Origin: Biomphalaria glabrata
Lineage: Eukaryota > Mollusca > Gastropoda > Planorbidae
Reading direction: 5' to 3'
Assembly (NCBI RefSeq): GCF_947242115.1
Contig: NC_074719.1
Coordinates: forward strand, 32,679,769-32,743,768
Length of the DNA stretch: 64,000 nucleotides
Both the position numbers and the translations under genes were made by a program. The notes below the pieces were generated by a model that saw nothing but the letters and a program-made list of their open reading frames with translations, was not told the DNA's origin and ran no database searches. The first letter of the stretch is position 1. Each line of letters starts with the position of its first letter. Positions 10,622 through 23,071 of the stretch are shown piece after piece.

Positions 10622-12968
10622 TTTCACTGCAATCTGAGAATAAAAATAGAATACAGTTAAGTGGTCAATGTGATTATACAAGTAGTAGCCTTTTTTAGTT
10701 GGCAACTGGTCATGGAATTTCACTGTAGATAGCCAAGAAAAGACTAAAGTCTTGGACTATGGGGCCAATGTAATCTATGTTCTTATTTAGGTTTAGATCC
10801 TCCCTAACTGTTCTGTGCATTGGGTGGAAAGTTGTCTCCACAAATATCTGTCATTGGTATAGGGGCTTTGTAAAGCTTTTAGTATGGAATGTGAATCTGA
10901 TTATAAAATCTGTCACCATCAAATGATCCTCACAGAATTTCGAGGATGGTTTTTTAGAGAACCACTAATGTCAATGCTCTGCAACTATGCTGGAGATGTT
11001 ATATTATATATGGACCATGAATTTGACTGAGTCAGAGTGAAAAAAACTCATTATAGTCTCGATCTGTAGCCAGCTATTCCAAAGTCTACTGATGCAAACC
11101 CAACTTTAGTGGTTTACTAACATCATTAGGTTTTACTAATTTCAAGGCAATAACTGGGGCTGTGGGTTGCCATCAAGGGAGAAGACTGGAAGCATTTGAG
11201 TCTAGGTCTTTTGCCTGTTTGTAGAGAATATATAATAATAGATCAGTTTTATCTCCAAGTATATTGGCATGGTTATTAATTTTATTAAATGAATCAATGA
11301 CAATTCACACAATATTGTTAATATATCTTCTGCATCTTCATCCACCTACTAACTTAATTATATATCTAGAATCTAGACAGAACACTGAGTCTCTATAACA
11401 AGGCTCTCTCTATAATTTAGATTTTATATAGATGTACTAAATCAATTTCCAATTTTATAATTATTATGTACTTGTCACTACACTACAGTCTCTCTATCTA
11501 TAATAGATAACTTGAATACACAATGGTATGCCAAGGTATGATCACTCATGGGCATAGCCTGGATATTTTTTCAAGTATTGGGGGGGGGGGGGGAAGGAGA
11601 GGTCCTTTCCGCCCACCCCCACCATATTATATTGTGTAAGTACATTTAATTAATTCTTTATTACAATCTGACCCTTCATTCTTTCGGAAGACACTTATTG
11701 TACCCTAAAATAGGTTCTTCCTGGAGTTAGTGGAAAGCCCACCCCAACACAAAGCCCTATTTCCAGTATTTAAAACAAAAAAAAAGCATTTTCTGAGGTA
11801 TCTTCAGTGCATTATTCTGCTATTAAAAAATTTTAGTTCAAAAACTAAATCTGCAATTCACTGTACTTTTTTAATGGAGCCCAGCGACTGGTAGAAATTT
11901 GTAACCCCTCTTGGCTACACTCATGGAGACTGTCATTTGTCTTTATTTTTGTTTTATAGAAGAGGGGGTTTTTAACCTCAAAACCCCCTGGAAGGGGATA
12001 TAAACTAAAAAAAACCTTGGTGCGCTGGGGCAAGTGATGGTTTAACATTAAAATCTTACCTAAAATAAACAAAATCAAAACAAAAAACAGTCATAACATT
12101 CAACCTCCACAGCTGCAAAAAAAAGGGGGGGGGGATTTCATTTCAAGGTGGGGGGTTGAACACCCCCCCACACACACACTTTGCCCATGTCATCATTGTT
12201 AATGTATGATCTATAAGTATTATAATGAATCATAACAATGACTATGACTATGAGTCATGACTATTTATAAGATTTATAAGCATAGATTATAGATTAGAAA
12301 TGATTTTTTGATAGAGTATAAGAGTCTTAGAGATGATAGATTATAAATATTAGATTAATAGATCTAACAATCTAACCTAAATATTCTAAATTTGTCTAAC
12401 TTAGACTCACTCTAGACTACTAGTGACTCTAGTCTAACAACTCTGACTTAAGTCGACTAAGTCACAAGTACTAGATTAGATAATAAGTGACCTAAGTTAA
12501 CTAAGTAGACGAGGTTTATAAGTTTGTATATTACCTTTCAGAAGATTCACTAGCCTATAAAATATAATTAATCGTATCAACCAAGTATAGATTACAGACC
12601 AACCTATTTGTAATATATCTAGATCTATAATATATACAGGCCTGTGATCTGGATTCTAGATATATAGGTCTGCCATTTAGAATATATACATGTAGATTCT
12701 ATAGATCTAGATTTAGTTCTACAACACTTTTAAAATTTAAGAGTTTGTCATAATTTTAACAATATAAAAAAATAGATGTAGCCACTGAAAATAGAATCTC
12801 TACTGCATTCCTCATTAATACTCGGACTCGAAGACAAGCCTTATTATAATCTAGATCTAAATGCAAGCTGGCACTTCTTCTGGCTTTGCATTCTGCCTTT
12901 TCTCTGCCACTTTCTTGTTTCTACTTTCAATTTCTACTTATAGTCTAGATCTAAATAAGTTTATCAAC
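10622..12968. promoter_or_regulatory. Divergent intergenic region between FOXRED1 and EXOSC2
   Basis: About 2.3 kb separates the FOXRED1 start (minus) from the EXOSC2 start (plus), so both promoters should lie here. No TATA box or initiator can be placed with confidence in this AT-rich DNA. The middle (about 11548-12190) is a repeat insertion. The EXOSC2 side, from 12240 on, is full of AGATCT and CTAGA words. Confidence 0.45.
11548..12190. mobile_element. Short DNA-transposon-like repeat with CATGGGCATAGCC / TTTGCCCATG ends
   Basis: The left edge (CATGGGCATAGCCTGG) and right edge (TTTGCCCATG) are weak inverted copies of each other, similar to the GGGCGTAGCC ends of other short repeats here. 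G and C homopolymers lie inside both ends. A related right half is at 41940-42078. No clear target duplication is visible, so the class is uncertain. Confidence 0.4.
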
Positions 12969-13840
12969 ATGTCCGTTGATATTAGACTTGCTAAATCTCG
13001 TGTTGTTGGTCTTGATGTTTATCATGGAGACGATCCTGGTAATATTGTTACTCCCGGAGACATAATAACTGCTGATACTGGATTTATGAGGTATAATTAT
13101 AATAATCGACCATCATGATTCATGATGATCATGGCACCAGTGAGGCAGTGACCAGTCAGTCCAGTGCCAGCCAGGCGCTGCAAGTGGCACCACATTAATA
13201 AATTAATTTCATTAATTATGATTAATTAGTCACTTTGTAATTGTTAGTAACTAGTGTCATTAGTCTAGACTATAGTAGTATAGTATAGTATATGATGCCT
13301 AGATAGATCTATATTATTCTATATTCTATATGTAGTTATGTAGACTAGTTTAGATCTAAATTCCCTCTACCTCTACTCTAAGTTGACAGTCTAAGACAGT
13401 CTAAGATTTTCGTAGTTCGACTAAACTAAAGTTAAAGACTTTACGTTGCCTTAAGAGTACTAACTAGATCTAGAGAGAGTAGAGTTAAAGACTACTAGAG
13501 TAGAGTCTAGTACTAGAAAAGTGCTAATCACTTAGACTTTAGACTTAGCTAGGTCTTGACTAGATATAGAATCTAAATCTAGATCAATATTAAATATTAT
13601 ATATATATATTAATATATTATTATTATACTAAACTAGATCTAGCAGAGTACACAGTTAAAATTTCATCCCAAATCGTTTTGTCCCTAATAACTACTTCCA
13701 TGATTTTAGGATGTATAAGCAGTATTTTTCTTCATTTTACTAACACTTACAGTTACATACATAGATCTATCAATTAATCAATCTATATGGCGTGTGGTTA
13801 TCATCTATGACCTTATGCAAGCTAGATCTATATATCTTGA
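12600..13840. repeat. Region dense in the palindrome AGATCT
   Basis: I count ten AGATCT sites near 12621, 12703, 12853, 12947, 13305, 13352, 13466, 13636, 13763 and 13824. In random sequence about one per 4 kb is expected. The sites spread over EXOSC2 exon 1 and its first intron, without a fixed period. Confidence 0.7.
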
Positions 13841-16800
13841 TTATAAATTAAATACTATATCAAATCTATTCAACATTGATGAGTGATGGTGGCTGCATGG
13901 TTGTGTAGTATCCCCTTTGGACTGACACTTCGTTGGTCCCAGGTTTGATCCCTGTCTATTGCCATCCCCCACCATCCTTAGAGTTTTTTAAGGTTTTGAA
14001 GGAACATCCAAACATGTAAACAAACTTGTAGCATGTTCAAGGCCTGTTATCTTTAGACTGTAATCATACTCTCAATATGGGTCCATGATTTCAAAGCATG
14101 CTAACCATGATCTTTTTCAGTTGGACTTTTGGACATGGCCCTGGATTTAATATTTGTGTTTCCTGAAAGAAAATTTGAAACTACAACAAAACAATATAAT
14201 CAGGGAAAACCAACAACTAATTATAATTGATTTTAATTTGAGCAGCTAAATACATTTATATATAACATCTCTGAGGAGAAACATTTATAACTTACATTAA
14301 TTCTCTAAATGTCTTTACATTTTCTTGATACTTCAGGGGCCATGGAACTTACATGTCAGAAGATTGTCTTCATTCTTCTGTGGCTGGAATGGTTGAACGA
14401 GTCAATAAACTTGTATCAGTTCGTCCACTTAAAACAAGGTGGTTACATTTTACTTTATTAATACTTCACTATTAAAAAAATTAAAGGAAATTCATATGTA
14501 AATCAATGTCAATAAAAGTTATTTAAAAATAAAATAAAATTAGCTTTTTTTAGAATTAACACTAATTTATGGAGTGCATTTTTAATAGCCAGAATAACAT
14601 CTATTATATTTTAACTTTGGTAGCAGTGGCAAAGCAACCATGGCATGAATGGGTTCAATGTTCCTTTTTCAATGACCAATAGGTGCCCACATGGGTCCTT
14701 GAAAATAAAAACAAAAATGTTTCCAATTTAAAAAATCATTAATTTTTTTGAATTTCTACATAATTTTACATTGTGAATTTGTTGACATAAATGACTGTAC
14801 CTCTATTGTAATGCAGTTTTGTAAATGCACTGATAAATATTGGATGATTTTGTTTTAACCTGGACCCACCTTGCTATACTATTGTTTGGTAGACACTTCA
14901 TAAATATTTAGCTCGCAGAATGTAACATCTACAAGGAAATAGATTAATATGATGACTTTCTTTCAGATACAATGGAGAAATAGGAGATGTGGTTATTGGG
15001 CGAATCATAGAAGTCTCTCAAAAGAAATGGAGAGTAGAGACTCATTCTAGAATGGACTCAATCTTGATGTTGTCCTCTGTTAATTTGCCTGGTGGTGAAC
15101 TGGTAAGTTTGATTCTAGTCAGTTTTGTGATATTGGTAGTTCTATGTTTTTAGGATTGCCCAGACCATAGGACTGTTAATAAAACTCACTATTGAGGAAT
15201 GACTAAAATCTAGTTTCCTACAAAGTTGAGACTGCTGCACTCTGCCACTCCTCTCATGACCATATGTCTCCAAATCTTTGACTTAAAAAGTAGATTTGAA
15301 ATGTCTAAGCTATTGATTCTAGATCTCCTTTAGGAAGTGACCAGGTATCACCCACTTACACTTGCACCTCAAAGAGCAAGCATACCACAAGATATAGAAT
15401 ATAAATATAAATAAATATGTAAAGAAGAAGCTTATTAATTATCTATAGATAGTTGAAATTATATATATATATATTATTTATATTTTGTTTGAGTTTTGAC
15501 CGTCTTAATGAATTATAGCATTTATAGAACCTAAGTCATTTAAAGTTGTACTGAGTCCTAGCATGTTTTTCTTGTTTCTAGTCTTGGAAAATAAAACATA
15601 TTAATATGATACTATATGGAGCTAGTTTTGAGTAGTATATTGTGATTCAATATAATTCAAGTATAAAGTATTGTATCCCTATGTGATTTATGGTTTTATG
15701 GTCTTGCAGTGCTGAAAAGTATTTTTTCTTTATTTTTTTTTCTTTTTGGAAAAAGTTTTTATCTGTGCAATGGATGTGTTATTAAATGTTTGAGACTTAG
15801 AGTCAAGATAATGAAGTTTCTTTATTTTATCTGTTCAGATATATAAAATAAAATATGTCAACACTTTACAGTGAAACTCTTTGAAAAGCAAACTTTGGAG
15901 AAGATGAGATTGTGATCATCTTTAATCACAAAGGAGAAGCTTCAAAGAGTCTTGGTGATTGGTTGTTGTTATGCTGACACATATTAGCTTTGTTTACTGT
16001 TGGTCATAATAGCTGGCAAAATTGATTTCATTTGCCTCGTGGAAGTCATCTCACTTTACATACATATATATTTTTTTAGAAAGTGGTTACAAAACCTAAC
16101 TAAATAATAATGTATTTGTCTGTGATGTTTAGCGCCGTCGCTCAGAAGAAGATGAAAAAATGATGAGAAACTATTTGAAAGAAGGAGATCTGATTAGTGT
16201 AAGTAGACATGTGACAAATGTAATACTTTATGTAATACTTCTTGACATTGACAGTATTGCTATTAGTGGTAGAATGCAATGCTCAAAAATGGGCTGTTTT
16301 GCCTGAGGGGTAGATCACATTTTTAGTGTAGACCTACATTTGTATAAAACTGAGATTGGATGAGACCACTACTTATCCTGTGTCCACATTTTGTTTGAAA
16401 ATGTAAAGATGGTTACTTGATAGGTTGTTTATGAAACATGCTGCACAAACTTCTTAAGTAATTGATTAAGTTTGATTGACTCTTGATTTTCAATGACATT
16501 TATATATGTAAATAAATAAATCTAATAAGAGAGATCATATTAGATACCTCATTATTATTTATTATTATGTTAAAGTCCACTTTACAATGTTGAGACTGCT
16601 GCACTCCTCTAATGGCCATATTATTTTATGTCTGCAAATTGTAAAATACAGAATTTGAAATCTTAGTCATAGAAATGATATATGGGCTAAGCTAAAAATT
16701 TCCATGATTAGATATTATCCAGATTTTTGGTCATGCTTCTTCTTCTGTGGGGTAATCTAGTGTTTTTTTTCACCTTCTTCTCTTATGTCTTTCTCATTTT

Positions 16801-18120
16801 CTTCCTGGAACTTTGCTCTGTAGGATTATTTTTAAAGTCATTTAATATTGTCATTTGACATTTTAGTATGTTTTTAAAAAGTGTCATTGCAACATACAGG
16901 ACTGTATTTAAAGATGTTTTCATTTTTGTTCAGTTCATTTGAGCAAATTATAATCAAGTCTTTATAGATTACTTCTTGTTTCCCAGGCAGAAGTTCAGAA
17001 TGTCATGTCTGATGGATGCCTATCTCTACACACTCGCAGTTTGAAATATGGAAAAGTATGTTTTGAGTATTTGTATGTAGTTGACTCTAATTTTAAATGT
17101 GATGTTAGACAGGTCAGGGCTGTAAGTCATAATGTGGCTAAGAATCAAACAGTGTAGTTTAAATCAACTCACTAAATGACCAAATATAAGGAAAAAAATG
17201 CTCTATGTTGATTTTTTGTATTTACTTGTGTCAGGCTCAGAGATCTATAGATCTAATCATGAGAGCTTAGACCTATTTGTTTTGTCAGGCTCAGAGATCT
17301 ATTGATCTAATCATGCAAGCTTAGACCTAATGAAAGTTTAAAGAAAATAAAAATTCCAACAAAACTCTTAAATAGTTTGGAACATAATGTCAGAAATAAC
17401 ATGTCATACATGAGAAACAATGCACTTAACATCTAGAGTAAATAGTTTCTTACTTAACCTATTTTTCATTAGTATTAAAAGTATTTTAATTTTCTTATTT
17501 TAAATATTTCCTGACATGATCACATCTACAGTTAGGTCAAGGCACATTGGTCAAAGTCTCACCTTCACTTGTCCTGCGGCGAAAAACACATTTCCACAAT
17601 TTACCTGTTGGGGCATCCATCATTCTGGGCAACAACGGCTACATTTGGATTTGTCCAACTGAACATGTAGAAGCAGGGGAGACAGGAGGCTATGAAACAA
17701 ATTTACAAGTGAGTTATTTTGTCTATGAAAGAAAGCTTGCAAATAGACTTCTTTGATCTATTTAGTGTTAGAACATTGAGTTTACAGGCACCCAAGTTTT
17801 TCAATTTCTTAAACTTTGTTAATTATGTTATTATAAAAAACTTTTAAATGAGTAGAGATTTAAGTAAAGTTTATGTAAAATGCGACTACCAGTGGCGGGT
17901 TTCATGTTCTCCTGCAAATGTTGCTACCTATTTTTTTTTTCTAACAGTGCCTTAAGTTTATTATAAGCTTGGCTGAGCTTAGCACACCTACTCTCTGTTC
18001 CTAGTACATGTACTGTGGAACATGGTGGCCATGTGTCACCATCTTATTATTAAAGCCATCAGTCATCTTCGAGTCCATATGAAATGAGAAATGTGCTCAT
18101 CTTCGATCACGAAGGAGGAG

Positions 18121-18180
<60 letters not shown>

Positions 18181-19790
18181 GCCATGTGAACGTATTAGTA
18201 CTGTACAGTGCTTATTATTTCTATCTTTGCAAAATTGATCTGTTTTCATTAGGAGTATTTCTTAATGCCATGGGTGTCTTTGAAATAGTCTGTAATTGTT
18301 AGCAGTGACTGAAATACAAATGTCTTACACTCTTAACTCTTTCTCTCCTAATCAACAATACCATCGTTGATTTTGACCTCATTAAATTAAATTGATGTTT
18401 AATTTTTTTAACTTGACTTTGAACTATATAAAAATTTTATACCAAATACATTTTCTGATAACAAACAACAAAGCTATTGAAGCCCAATCATAACAAGGTA
18501 GTGAAATAGTAATAAGCAAAATGAAGAATTCCTTCCAAAACGTGGAAAAATAATTACGGAGAGAAAGAGTTAATTTACTAGCAGTTTTTTACAGCATACT
18601 GTTATTATTTAAGTATTAATTCATTTAAACCAATATGCAACAAACTATACCAAATTAGCTATTCAATCAAAATGTGTTTTTAATGATTTATTTAAAAAGT
18701 ACTTTAACAATTTCAATTTTATTTCTCTTTATTAAGAATTATCTCCATTGATGTATTTTTTTAAAAATGTATAAATAATCATTTGATCCAAAAACTGAAT
18801 AATTTGTATTTGTAAATGATGCAAGTCATGACACATGACACTCACAAATAGGTTAAATGTTTTTTTTTCCTATCTTTCTACAGCCAGTATCCAGGTCAGA
18901 AAGAGAAGCCATTGCCAGGCTGAGAAACTGTGTCTTAGCTTTAGCTGATCAGAATGTTCTTTTGTTTGATACTAGCATCTTGTACACATTTGAAGCCTCA
19001 CAGAAATATGCAGTAAGTGGTCTGACATTAATTTCACCTTAGAACTAAGCCCTGTCTTGTTTGTTGCTTAAATCTCTCAATCATTGCCTAGAGTAAGAAA
19101 GTTTTTCTTGTATATTAGTTGGTTCATGAGTCTTATCTTTCATTAATTCAACTGGTAAAAAACTTGTATCTATATAAGTATGCCTGTCAAACATTGTGAT
19201 CTATAGGGCAGATAATGTAAAGGTCATCTGTTCCTGTGGCCCACAGTTAATGAGGGTGTCAGCACAACCACCTTTACTTTTCCCATCTAGTGTCAGCTAC
19301 CCGTTAGAGCTGGGTAGACTCAAAGGCACCCTAAAAATACAGAAAGTAAAAATCCCATTTTACACCAGGATTCAAAGCACTTTACCACTCAGCCACTGCA
19401 CCTCCATCCATATACTTTTACCTAATTTATTTGGTCACTTGGTATTAAAAAACAACCACTTTTACAGTTGAACCAAATAATGCATGAGTCTAAGAGAACT
19501 TGTTTTCAAAATAAGTGTTTTACAGAACTAATGGATTGTGCTCACAAAATTATGTTGCTCTGTACAAGTTTTGTTTTTATCTATTTTTCAACAAGTTTAA
19601 GTCAAACATTTAGTTTTACATATCACTGAAATGTTGCTTTTGTGTTTTTTTTTTTCACCACTATTTTCTGATTGGGATTTTTCTAACTATATTTGTGTTT
19701 GTTTTGAAGGTGAAGGACATATTGAAACCTGAAGTGATTCTGGAAGTTGTGGATCTTGTTCAACAAAGACTTGAGCTAGAAGGAAGCTGA
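12969..19790 (+). CDS. EXOSC2: EXOSC2 / RRP4: RNA exosome cap subunit
   Basis: There are eight coding exons: 12969-13090, 14337-14438, 14967-15102, 16133-16198, 16987-17055, 17532-17708, 18884-19012 and 19710-19790. All have GT/AG borders and matching phases; the total is 882 nt, 293 aa, the same length as human EXOSC2. It contains the N-terminal ECR1-like block (PGDIITADTGFMRGHGTYM, about 27-45), the S1 RNA-binding domain (starting near GEIGDVVIGRI) and the KH-like domain with GNNG (198-201). Rrp4 sits on top of the 3'-5' exosome ring and guides RNA into it, in nucleus and cytoplasm. I chose MSVDIRL as start because its length fits the family. An in-frame ATG at 12861 would add 36 mostly hydrophobic residues, which is unlikely for an exosome subunit. 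A polyadenylation signal AATAAA follows at 19861. Confidence 0.96.
13884..14030 (+). mobile_element. tRNA-derived SINE, family B, in EXOSC2 intron 1
   Basis: The GGTGGCTGCATGGTTGTGTAG start resembles a tRNA A box region, and GGTTTGATCCC resembles a B box. The tail GAAGGAACATCCAAACATGTA matches, on the opposite strand, the copy at 43975-44155. The two copies define the family; the ends are approximate. Confidence 0.6.
17232..17328. repeat. Tandem duplication of about 60 bp in EXOSC2 intron 5
   Basis: Two near-identical copies of a unit containing GTCAGGCTCAGAGATCTAT and TCTAATCATG, adjacent to each other. Noncoding. Confidence 0.75.
18121..18178. repeat. (TA)n microsatellite
   Basis: About 28 uninterrupted TA units in EXOSC2 intron 6. 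Confidence 0.98.
19190..19405 (-). mobile_element. tRNA-derived SINE, family A, in EXOSC2 intron 7
   Basis: Minus-strand copy of the SINE best seen at 60151-60421. The head has GGTGGCTGAGTGGTAAAG (A box region), the body has the segment read as TGGTTGTGCTGAC on the minus strand, and the tail the CCTATAGATCAC segment. Several mutations; old. Confidence 0.8.
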
Positions 19791-19860
19791 GATGTTGAAA
19801 CTTAGGGTCATGTTTTTCAGTTGTTTATAGGTCAGGGACAGTAAAAAAGAACACACACAA

Positions 19861-19866
19861 AATAAA
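19861..19866 (+). terminator. EXOSC2 polyadenylation signal AATAAA
   Basis: A canonical hexamer 71 bases after the EXOSC2 stop codon, with no competing coding sequence. Confidence 0.7.
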
Positions 19867-19869
19867 AGC

Positions 19870-20490
19870 AACATTCACCTTTACTTCATTCTACATGTTT
19901 AGTTTATATTTTGTAGAGTGGTTACCGTGTTGGCTTGAGAAGCCTTAGAAGGCTTGAGCCATGTGTTTGAATTTTTTAGTCTAGATCAATTACAAATTTA
20001 ATTACATGACTAATCCAAACTAATTGATACAAGTACACTTAATAAGTATTTGTTTTTCCCTTTTTTTTTTGTGTAAATATATTTGTATTAATAAGTTAGC
20101 AAACACGAACTTTTATTGTTGAATTCATTTTATTGTTACATCCACTGGATCCAGTCTTGGACCAATCTAAGCGTAAAGATTTATCATTGCCCAGTACTCT
20201 TAATGAGGCAGCGATGGAAATCTTTGGCAGTCCAGTCTCAGTTTTAAATTGAAGTATAGATGAAGTGAAACATGTTTAATACTTTTGCACATGACTTGCA
20301 TCAAAAGAAAGGATTATAAGATATGGCAACTATGTGGCCATGTCATGCTATCCACTGTGATTATGAAGTATACAAATCTAAAACTGCACAGACAGTAAAT
20401 ACTGTTCAAACCCTGAAGTATGGATTGGTTAATGACACTGAATATTAATAATAATAAATAATACTGAGCTCTAGTGAAACTGCTTCAGGA
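19870..20490. other. Convergent intergenic gap between EXOSC2 and Hr4
   Basis: No gene seen. Candidate polyadenylation signals for Hr4 on the minus strand (TTTATT on the plus strand) lie near 20491 and 20508, so the two genes probably end about 0.6 kb apart. The exact Hr4 3' end is not determined. Confidence 0.4.
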
Positions 20491-20589
20491 GGTTTATTTC
20501 AAATTGATTTATTCACAACACATAAACTTATCATCAAACAGCACAACACAAAAACTGGCAATATTTTTTGTCAGGATCTCAGATGAAAT

Positions 20590-20710
20590 GTACATAGTGA
20601 TCATGAAATAAAAATGTCTTATGATATTACATAGTGATCATATAATAAAAATATGTCTTATGATATTACATAGTGATCATATAATAAAAATGTCTTATGA
20701 TATTCATAAA
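20590..20710. repeat. Tandem repeat of 38-40 bp, 3 copies
   Basis: Three copies of a unit with TACATAGTGATCAT and TGTCTTATGATAT. It falls in the probable Hr4 3' UTR. Confidence 0.8.
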
Positions 20711-22589
20711 GTCATAAGAGAAAACAACTGCCAACATTATTATTCAATAAAAACAAAGTACAACAGCTATTGGGGAAAGTTGTACAGATGGCACAGTAAA
20801 AAGTAACTTACTCATAGTATCACAATTACTACAATGAAATCAAATGAAATAAAGGCATTTAAAAAAAATGGAATTTAGTTGGCCAGAGACTGTCAAGTTT
20901 TGATTGAAATATAAAGTCTTCAAACTTAATTTTTTATACTCAAAGAAAAATAAAATTATTTACACACTAAATAAATAAACATCATCAACACAAAAACAAA
21001 TATCAGAGCCAGGGACACACAATTGAGTCTCACAAACACATCACATAAATATAACAGCAGAGGAAAGCACAAGTTTGAGTCAAGAAAGAATTAGACTCTA
21101 CAATTCTTTTGAAACCAAGAAATCAGAATGTTACATTAAAAACACTAAACATTGTATTGACACTAGATTAGATGAGACAAAATTTATTGACATCACCAGC
21201 CCAGTCCTGAGATGAAGACATTTCTACTTTTTTTTTTTATATTTGTTACTAGTTAAACAATTAGAGTATTTTTTTAGGTTACAAATTTGTATACTCAAAG
21301 CTTAAGTTTGACAGAATAACAGTAGCAATGCACTATCAATCAATAAGTAAAAAATCAAAAGCTCTTTAAGTGCTACTGTATGCATTTGTCCACACTAAAG
21401 GCACAGTACAAACTGACCAATGAAAGGCACAGATTTTGCCATGAACAAGTGCGGTACATAGTGTTTATTTTAAGGATTGGTTAGTAAGTTCTTGTCTCCT
21501 CTGAAACTACAAAAGGCACACAGATGTATTGCTCCAGATCTCACTACCATCGAGAAGCGTGGGGAAAACATCACAGGATAGGTTCACTTGTAGGGGAGGC
21601 AGAAAAGAGAACATTCCATGTGTAGGTAGAAAATCTGTCTTCTAATGACCTCAATGGCACTCATTTTAATTTCTCCTGTACAAGTAATAATGAAATCGAG
21701 ACAATGCAAGCAGTTCAGTTTTGAAGACTATCACAGATGAATGAAAGAGCAGTAAGCAAAACAAAGGGACTTAAATTCTCTGAGAATTCATCTAGTTTAA
21801 ATGTAGGATCAGCTTGAAATATAACATCAGAGTTCTCTTAAGTTTTATTTCCAAAAAAAAATAAAAAATCAGGGGTTTTAGAGTTAAATAAAATAATATG
21901 ATTTGTGATGAAAGACAATGAAGAAAGATTTTGATGAACAAAGAACTGAGCAAACATCAAATTAATTTACAGGAAACATTTTTGTCTAATGTAATAGACA
22001 CCAAATATATTTACAGTTTGTGGCACATTACAGGAATAAATGCATGAGTATGATCACATCAGAGAAATAGAATTCTACAATAACTTAGAAAAGAACAAAT
22101 GCACTAGTACAAAAGTGAATTCAATAACAAATAGCACTAGTACAAAAGTCAAGTGTTGTGTTGTATGAGAAGGTGGTTAAAAATTGTCATAATACATTTT
22201 CTTTCCATTGGTATTTGGTAAATAGAAGCTTGATTATAATTTTAGAATAACAGAACTTAATACAAAGTGTTTGAGAAAATAGCATATCTACATACGAATT
22301 TCATAAACAATAATAATAAAAAATAATAGCTTAAAATAGCATTCTGCTCAAATAACACCGGGCTGAGTCATAAAAGCTACAAAATTATTTGCACCGAGAA
22401 ATAAAATAGGCTTTAACAAGTACACATGTGTGAAGAACATAAAAAAAAGCAACCAGTAATAGTACAACAAAATTTGCCATGATAAAAGATAAATAAGTTC
22501 ACATCATATCTTACAGTGAATTAAATATTCCTAACAAAAAAAAAAGTCAACTAAAAAACAAAACTGTACATGTGGTTAACACTGATTTA

Positions 22590-22803
22590 AGAGGCGGAGT
22601 GGTAAAGCATTTTTAATTTCCAGATCTTTGGGCGCCTCTGAGTCCACCCAGCTCTAATGAATACCTGACAATATTGTGGAAAAGTAGAGGTGGTTGGTCG
22701 TTGTGCTGGCCACATAATGCCTTAGTTAACCGTGGGCCACAGAAACAGATGACCTTTACATCATCTGCCCTATAGACCACAAGGTCTGAAAGGGGAACTT
22801 CAC
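22590..22803 (+). mobile_element. SINE family A copy with damaged head
   Basis: The body and tail match the 60151-60421 copy well (TTTGGGCGCCTCTGAGTCCA, CCTATAGACCACAAGGTCTG), but the tRNA-like head lacks its B box. It lies downstream of the Hr4 stop, on the opposite strand, so it may be part of the Hr4 3' UTR in antisense orientation. Confidence 0.85.
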
Positions 22804-23071
22804 TTTACTAACACTAATTTACTTGTAGCCCTTTGTGTATCAAAACTTGTTTTTTTTTAGGCTAATACTTAACTGCCAACAGTGCTTTTTTTTTTTTTTG
22901 AGTGAGAACTAGTTCAAATTAAAAAATGAAAAATAGAAACTAAGAAAAATTGATTTGGATCTGCTTTGGCTTCAAAATGTATTTCACTTTTTGTTTTCCA
23001 CATCACAGTCTGGTATTTATTCACAGAGCTAACACCTAATCTATATCAACACTTCTCTACACTCTTGTGTG

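Noticed and set aside
12861-12968. Upstream in-frame ATG of EXOSC2 adding a signal-peptide-like 36-residue extension
   Set aside because: Exosome subunits are not secreted, and the start at 12969 gives exactly the family length.
15215-18120. Short dispersed similarities between EXOSC2 introns (15215-15290 with 16575-16640; 15885-15960 with 18065-18120)
   Set aside because: Real similarity but too short and diverged to define an element.
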